NCBI GenBank assembly: GCA_036939355.1
Contig: JALLAP010000135.1
Coordinates: 1-18,365, forward strand
Source: Thalassiosira profunda
Taxonomy: Eukaryota > Bacillariophyta > Thalassiosirophyceae > Thalassiosirales > Thalassiosiraceae
DNA: 18,365 nucleotides
Direction of reading: 5' to 3'
The notes under the pieces are model-generated. The model was not told the DNA's origin and did no database searches. It saw only the letters and a list, made by a program, of their open reading frames with translations. Each line of letters opens with the position of its first letter. Position 1 is the stretch's first letter. The translations under genes were made by a program, and so were the position numbers. Shown here piece after piece: positions 14,373 through 18,365 of the stretch.

Positions 14373-17082
14373 TCAAGAGGGCGGACCGCAACCGACACTG
14401 TACAGACTTGGCTGGCTTACAGCGCCAGTTGTTGGCAAGAGACTTTCCATCTGCTTTCTGCGTTCCGTCAAGTATGCTCGACGTGCCTTCAGAGCTTCCT
14501 TTTGCAGGCTCATGTCTGTCCCATTTGCATTCTTGACGATTCTCGCTTTCAGGAAGCGAGTGCATTGGCTGCAACCGGTCCGGTCTTTCGTTGATTTTGT
14601 CAAAGCTTCAGTATGAGACGCTGTCGAGGCAATCCTTGAAGCACACGCTGCAATGGAATCAGCTGCATCTTTTACTGTCATCGGGGCAGTGCGTGGTTGC
14701 TGCGCAGTAGTGGTGTCATTCTCAGCATCAGCAGTTGATACTCCCTCGTTTTCGTCGCTCTCCATCTTGTCACAGCCACCTTCTCCAGCAACCATACTCT
14801 TTTGACAGTTGCAGCATCGCTCTGTTACGATCTCGCCCATGATCATCACCAAATCGCTGACGACAGAGCCATCCAATCCATCGCCGCTGTAGGAGGATCC
14901 AATCCACACTGGGACGATTGGCGAGGGATGGCGCTGAATGATATGCTCCGGCTTGGCATTGTTGCTACCGCCGACAGAATTGCGGGAGCGAAATCCCTTC
15001 TTCGCGGTCGAACTCAAGCCAGCCTTCGTGCGGCGCAACAACGAGGGCACTGACGACGAATTGTTTGCTCGCTTTGGAGTCATGAACTTCCGTCCCAGAC
15101 CTCCCCCAAGCCCCTTTCCACCTCCCAGCCCACCTCCAAACGATAGCCGCTTCCCACCACCCTTGTTGTAGACCAACTTTCTCTTTTTGTTGGTGTTCAA
15201 TATTCCACCGCGAGTTGCCGATTTGGTGCCACTCTTGGCCGTGACGCCGGCTGTGCCATTGTTGTTTGCATTTGCAGGTGCAGTTGCTGGAGTTGCATCT
15301 GAGATAGTAGGAGGCTCTTTCAGGTTCGATGTGACCTCAGATTCGCCAGCGTCTACCGGTGCATCAGCACTCTCTGCCGGTGCTCCCCGATTTCTAAGAA
15401 TCGAAGTCACGCCCTGATTCGCAGACTTCGAAAGAGCGGGCGTGGCAGCAGCAGTGGCCGTTGGTGGTGGGCTCTCCCTCTGCAAGAGTCGCGTTTTGTC
15501 GAGTGGATCGCCCACCAAAAGAAAGGTGCCACTGTTCGGGACATTGACATCCTGATGCGAGGTGGCAACGCAGAGCAACGTCCCTGTTATCCGGACGCTC
15601 ACCAACTCCCCAGAAGTTGGAGCCGATTCTGAAGTATCAGCCATTGCTCCACCTCCCACAGACCTAGTGCCTTGCATGTGATATAAATAGCGATACAATT
15701 CTCCCACTGTCAAAATTTCTGCCGGGCGATAGGACACGTTCCGCGATGGGAGCCGATCTGCCATGGGAAGCGAAATGCTGATGCCCGCACGACGCGACGA
15801 GGATGGCGGTTTGGGGCTGGTGGCTGCCGCCCCCGGCACGCGCATATTTCGCATCCCTCCTGCGGTCGTGCTTCGCATTGGACTCAGATTGTTGTTTGCA
15901 GCCGCATGCATTCGAGGAGGAGCGGTTGAAGGGGGCGGCCTCGCCATGTTTGCATATGGATTCCGAACCGGCTGCTTTGCAGATTGATTTGCCGACTTGT
16001 CATATGGATTGTACACATGTTTCCGAGATGCTGCGGCTGGTGTTGTGCAGTTGTTCGATGCCTCGCTTGGAGCCACAGACGCACTGATGTTGCTGGAACT
16101 CCGGCCGCTAATTTGGTCAATGGATCGCTTTGCTCCCGGTGTAGGTTTGCACTTGGCGTATGGATTCGTCACCATTGTTTTGGCCGGGGCTGACGCGCCA
16201 CCTTCCACCGCACCACCAGCAGTTGTATCATCTATTCTGTCATCATCTTGATGTAGAGTTGTATCCCCCACATTTATTGTGCTGATACCCCCTGCTGTCC
16301 CCACATCTGGCTGCTCTGATATGTTGTTGGCACCAGCGTTGTTTGAGTCATCAGCATCCATTTGCATTGGCACTGCTGCATTGCCAGCAGATTCCAATGA
16401 TGCAGATGCTCCCTGAGTGTACAATGGTTGCTCCTCGCGCTGCACTTCCGAACTGAGCATCTCCCCACCTGCACCACTGTCATTGATGTTGGCAGTCGCA
16501 GCCCCCCCAGCAGCGACACCGCTCCCCAATCCCTGCCCCGACAGCTCGCACTGCTCCCCACCATCCTGATATTCCCCAGCGGGACCCTCCCCGCCTGCCG
16601 CCTGCGACATGGCCTGCGTGATCAACTCCCTCGTAATGTCGTCGTCGTCCCTACACCAACAGCACTCGTACATAGCCTCTGAGATGTACGTACGGTAAAC
16701 CTGGCCATATCTAGCTCCGCTAGAATTTCGCGTACGTACTTCTAGGGGCTAGGTAGATACTCGAGCTACTGGTGTGGTCGTCCCCCTCCTCTCCCCAATG
16801 ACCGCTGCACTGCGAGTAGAGCTCCGCCTGCTGGCTCAATGCCATGGCCGCCTGGGTCGGCGGCTGGGTTCCTAGCGGCTGCGTATATTGGGTATATTGA
16901 GAGGCGTTTTGCGTCAGCTGGGAAGGTTGCGGGGGAGGGGCAGGGTCGTGCCTGGGCTGGGAGAGCTGGGTAGAGGGCAACATCTGAGAGTGAGACGGAC
17001 CACCTCCGATTGACGACTCCTCTTGCGTCTCCGGCTGAGACGCCAAGGACGGCTGCGACGCCGACTCCTGCGACTCCATCAT
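14373..17082 (-). CDS. SQ/TQ-cluster protein with an OB-fold-like region, candidate genome-maintenance factor
   Basis: Two exons, most likely 17082-16740 and 16678-14373 (882 residues). An alternative intron 16735-16651 also keeps the frame (874 residues). Exon 1 holds 16 SQ/TQ pairs in residues 4-91, a typical SQ/TQ cluster domain of the kind phosphorylated by ATM/ATR-type kinases. Next comes a long Ala/Gly/Asn/Thr-rich region with three NPY[AD] motifs (about 286, 338, 354). An OB-like segment follows: AEILTVGELYRYLYHMQG, ELVSVRITGTLLCVA and GTFLLVGDPLDKTRLL (about 434-513), a disordered insert of about 180 residues with a basic NKKRKL motif and a Gly-rich tract, then VPVWIG and SDLVMIMGEIV (about 703-733). 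Cys pairs follow (CCNC at 736-739, CSQC at 817-820) and then a charged helix. The strand pattern recalls TEN1/RPA-type OB folds. This is inference, as no family is recognised with certainty. The frame extends to a GTG at 17088, but the first ATG is 17082. Confidence 0.78.
16679..16739 (-). other. Probable 61-nt intron with self-complementary ends
   Basis: Read on the minus strand, the donor is AGA|A then GTACGT (16739 down) and the acceptor ACATCTCAG ends at 16679. Splicing gives ...LAPR-K-AMYECCWC and keeps the frame open. An overlapping choice, GTACGC at 16735 to GGTGTAG at 16651 (85 nt), is also in frame, so cDNA is needed to choose. The first nine intron bases (GTACGTACG, 16739-16731) pair exactly with CGTACGTAC (16694-16686), and the loop contains a second perfect stem, TCTAGC-GGA-GCTAGA (16724-16710). 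Confidence 0.6.
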
Positions 17083-17479
17083 CACCACGAGGGGACGTCC
17101 AGGCCACCGGAGGGAGAGCAGGCGGGCCTGGGGAGCCGCCCTTGGTCGCTTTTTAACTAAGAACGTTACGTCGTAGCCCTAGATACCCGCTAAATCTCCG
17201 CCACCCATCCACCAGCTTGCAAGCGGTATCTAAATAACCTTTTGGATTCCAGGTGGAATTGCAACCAGTGCTTCTTTTGGTATGATTGTAAGGACAAAAA
17301 TTATGTGATTACATCTTTTGCACAATAACCTCACCCCTAAAATCTTTTAAGACTCGGGCCACACGCCACGCTGAACGCCCGACCCCCACCACACCGCCAC
17401 GCCGCGAGCTGCCGCCTGCCGCTCATATTTTGCGAAGAAAGGCTGGCTTGAACCTTTGCCACCGGCAGACCTGGCGGCG
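17083..17479. promoter_or_regulatory. Divergent intergenic region, SQ/TQ protein / Ala-rich protein
   Basis: These 397 bp include an A/T-rich core (about 17150-17350) that contrasts with the G/C-rich genes either side. It holds a perfect palindrome GCTTGCAAGC (17215-17224) and ATTCCA-GG-TGGAAT (17246-17259). I see no gene. Promoters for both flanking genes are expected here. Confidence 0.5.
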
Positions 17480-18365
17480 ATGTCGGAAATGGCATTGCCG
17501 GCCCCGCCGCGGCCGTCAATTGACGGTGCCTCCTCGCACGACGCAGCATCCTCCGCGGCAGCTGCTCTCCCCGCCATCCAGTTTGGGGAAGCCGCGGCCT
17601 CCCCCGCCGAAACTCCCGGCAACGGCAGTGTCGAGATGGGACCCGCCGACCTGGTCTTATCGCTGCGCGACGACCGATACCGCACCATAATGTGGGCGCA
17701 GTTCAACCGCCTCGGCAAAGCGAAGGATTACGATCGCGACGAGCGATTGGGGCGGGAGATGTTCGACCAGTTCAAGGCGGAGGGCGTGCGAAATTGGTAC
17801 AAGCTGCCCAAGCTGGGGAGGCAGAGGACGCGGGTGGACGAGGGGGAGGCGCTCGAGAGTGAGTGTCGAGTTGATGGTTGTGTTTGGTTGAGAAATGAGC
17901 GTTTTTACTGACAGTGCATCTTTTGCGTTGTTGCAATCCCCCCCTCTGTTGCTTGTAGTTATAACCACCCACCTCAAGAGACGAACGGAGTCGGCGCACA
18001 GATGGATGAAGAAGGCGCGGGCCGTTGCGAAGGCAGCGTCGGCGCCTCCGGAACGCGAAACTGCCAACGCGCCCGCAACGGCAGCCGAAGCGTCGTCATC
18101 TACCGAGGAAGGCCCCGCCGCGAGCCAGTTGCAGAGCGACGCGAAACCTGCCGCAACAATGAGCCCAGCTGGTCTGGCAGTGCCAGTGTCCAGAGAACCT
18201 CCTCCCGTCGTGCACCGGCCGCTGTCCGCTGGCGCCCCCGCTGAGGTCGAGAGGCCGGACCCAACCGTAGCGAAGCAGCCCGGCGCTCAACAAGTAGCAC
18301 CACTTGAGACGAGCGCTATTGCAGCTGCCGAGCCAGCGCCTGTCGCTACTGCTGGCGAATCGACA
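17480..18365 (+). CDS. Unrecognised protein with a basic/aromatic domain and Ala/Pro-rich tail, 3' end beyond window
   Basis: Exons 17480-17858 and 17959 to the edge, with intron 17859-17958 (100 nt, GTGAGT...GCTTGTAG) splitting an Ile codon, give 262 residues so far without a stop. Residues 1-50 are Ala/Pro/Ser-rich. Residues about 53-155 look folded and charged: ADLVLSLRDDRYRTIMWAQF, then RDERLGREMFDQFKAEG, NWYKLPKLG and, across the splice, EALEIITTHLKRRTESAHRW followed by MKKARAV. The remainder is an Ala/Pro/Glu-rich, probably disordered tail. The domain has many Arg, Lys and aromatic residues, which would suit nucleic-acid binding, but I recognise no family and assign no function. The ATG at 17480 is the first in frame. 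It is divergent from the SQ/TQ-cluster gene. Confidence 0.75.

Noticed and set aside
15069..15171. Possible Pro-rich plus-strand protein (PRPPPSPFPPPSPPP)
   Set aside because: It is the antisense reading of the Gly-rich tract in the SQ/TQ-cluster protein.

Overview
The window is nuclear DNA from a eukaryote, most likely a photosynthetic stramenopile (a diatom or close relative). Genes are dense and alternate strands, and they are interrupted by short GT-AG introns of about 60-110 nt. They encode eukaryote-only proteins (centrin, the diphthamide enzyme DPH7, a KCTD-type BTB protein, a DUF4200 flagellar-type coiled coil, an RCC1 propeller). Two proteins carry an N-terminal signal peptide followed by Phe and a basic Ser/Thr/Arg-rich stretch (HA|FAPP at 3323-3769, HS|FRTATR at 12446-14356), which is the bipartite plastid presequence of algae with a secondary red plastid. 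TACGTACGT strings in non-coding DNA fit diatoms but are weak evidence. Centrin plus the DUF4200 protein suggest an organism that makes, or once made, flagella. The species cannot be named from sequence alone.

Layout, left to right: centrin (-, cut by the left edge; 1-463), DPH7 (+; 641-2038), KCTD/BTB protein (-; 2080-2916), a 109-111 bp palindromic MITE-like element (3139-3249), a small plastid membrane protein with a short second exon (-; 3323-3769), a tiny mitochondrial membrane protein (+; 4304-4555), a membrane-anchored aspartic-protease-like protein that lacks its first catalytic Asp (+; 5405-7474), a DUF4200 coiled-coil protein (-; 7487-8232), a protein made of two copies of an unrecognised domain of about 200 residues (+; 8398-10230), an RCC1-like propeller with a probable mitochondrial presequence (-; 10267-12087), a plastid-targeted NPPF-type methyltransferase (+; 12446-14356), a large SQ/TQ-cluster protein with an OB-fold-like region (-; 14373-17082), and an unrecognised Ala-rich protein running off the right edge (+; 17480-18365).

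The genes do not form an operon or a single pathway. What they share is architecture. Four convergent pairs have stop codons only 12-41 bp apart, so their 3' UTRs must overlap. The divergent pairs share intergenic regions of about 165-535 bp, one of which carries a perfect 22-bp palindrome and a 15-bp tandem repeat. Seven or eight introns can be placed by strong donor/acceptor signals and reading-frame continuity. Two change the product if retained: the DPH7 intron is an in-frame, stop-free 63-mer, and the 7042-7110 intron begins with an in-frame stop that would remove the membrane anchor.

The most promising leads for undescribed biology are the SQ/TQ-cluster/OB-like protein (a candidate DNA-damage or telomere factor) with its hairpin-forming intron, the pseudo-aspartic protease, and the duplicated novel domain at 8398-10230.
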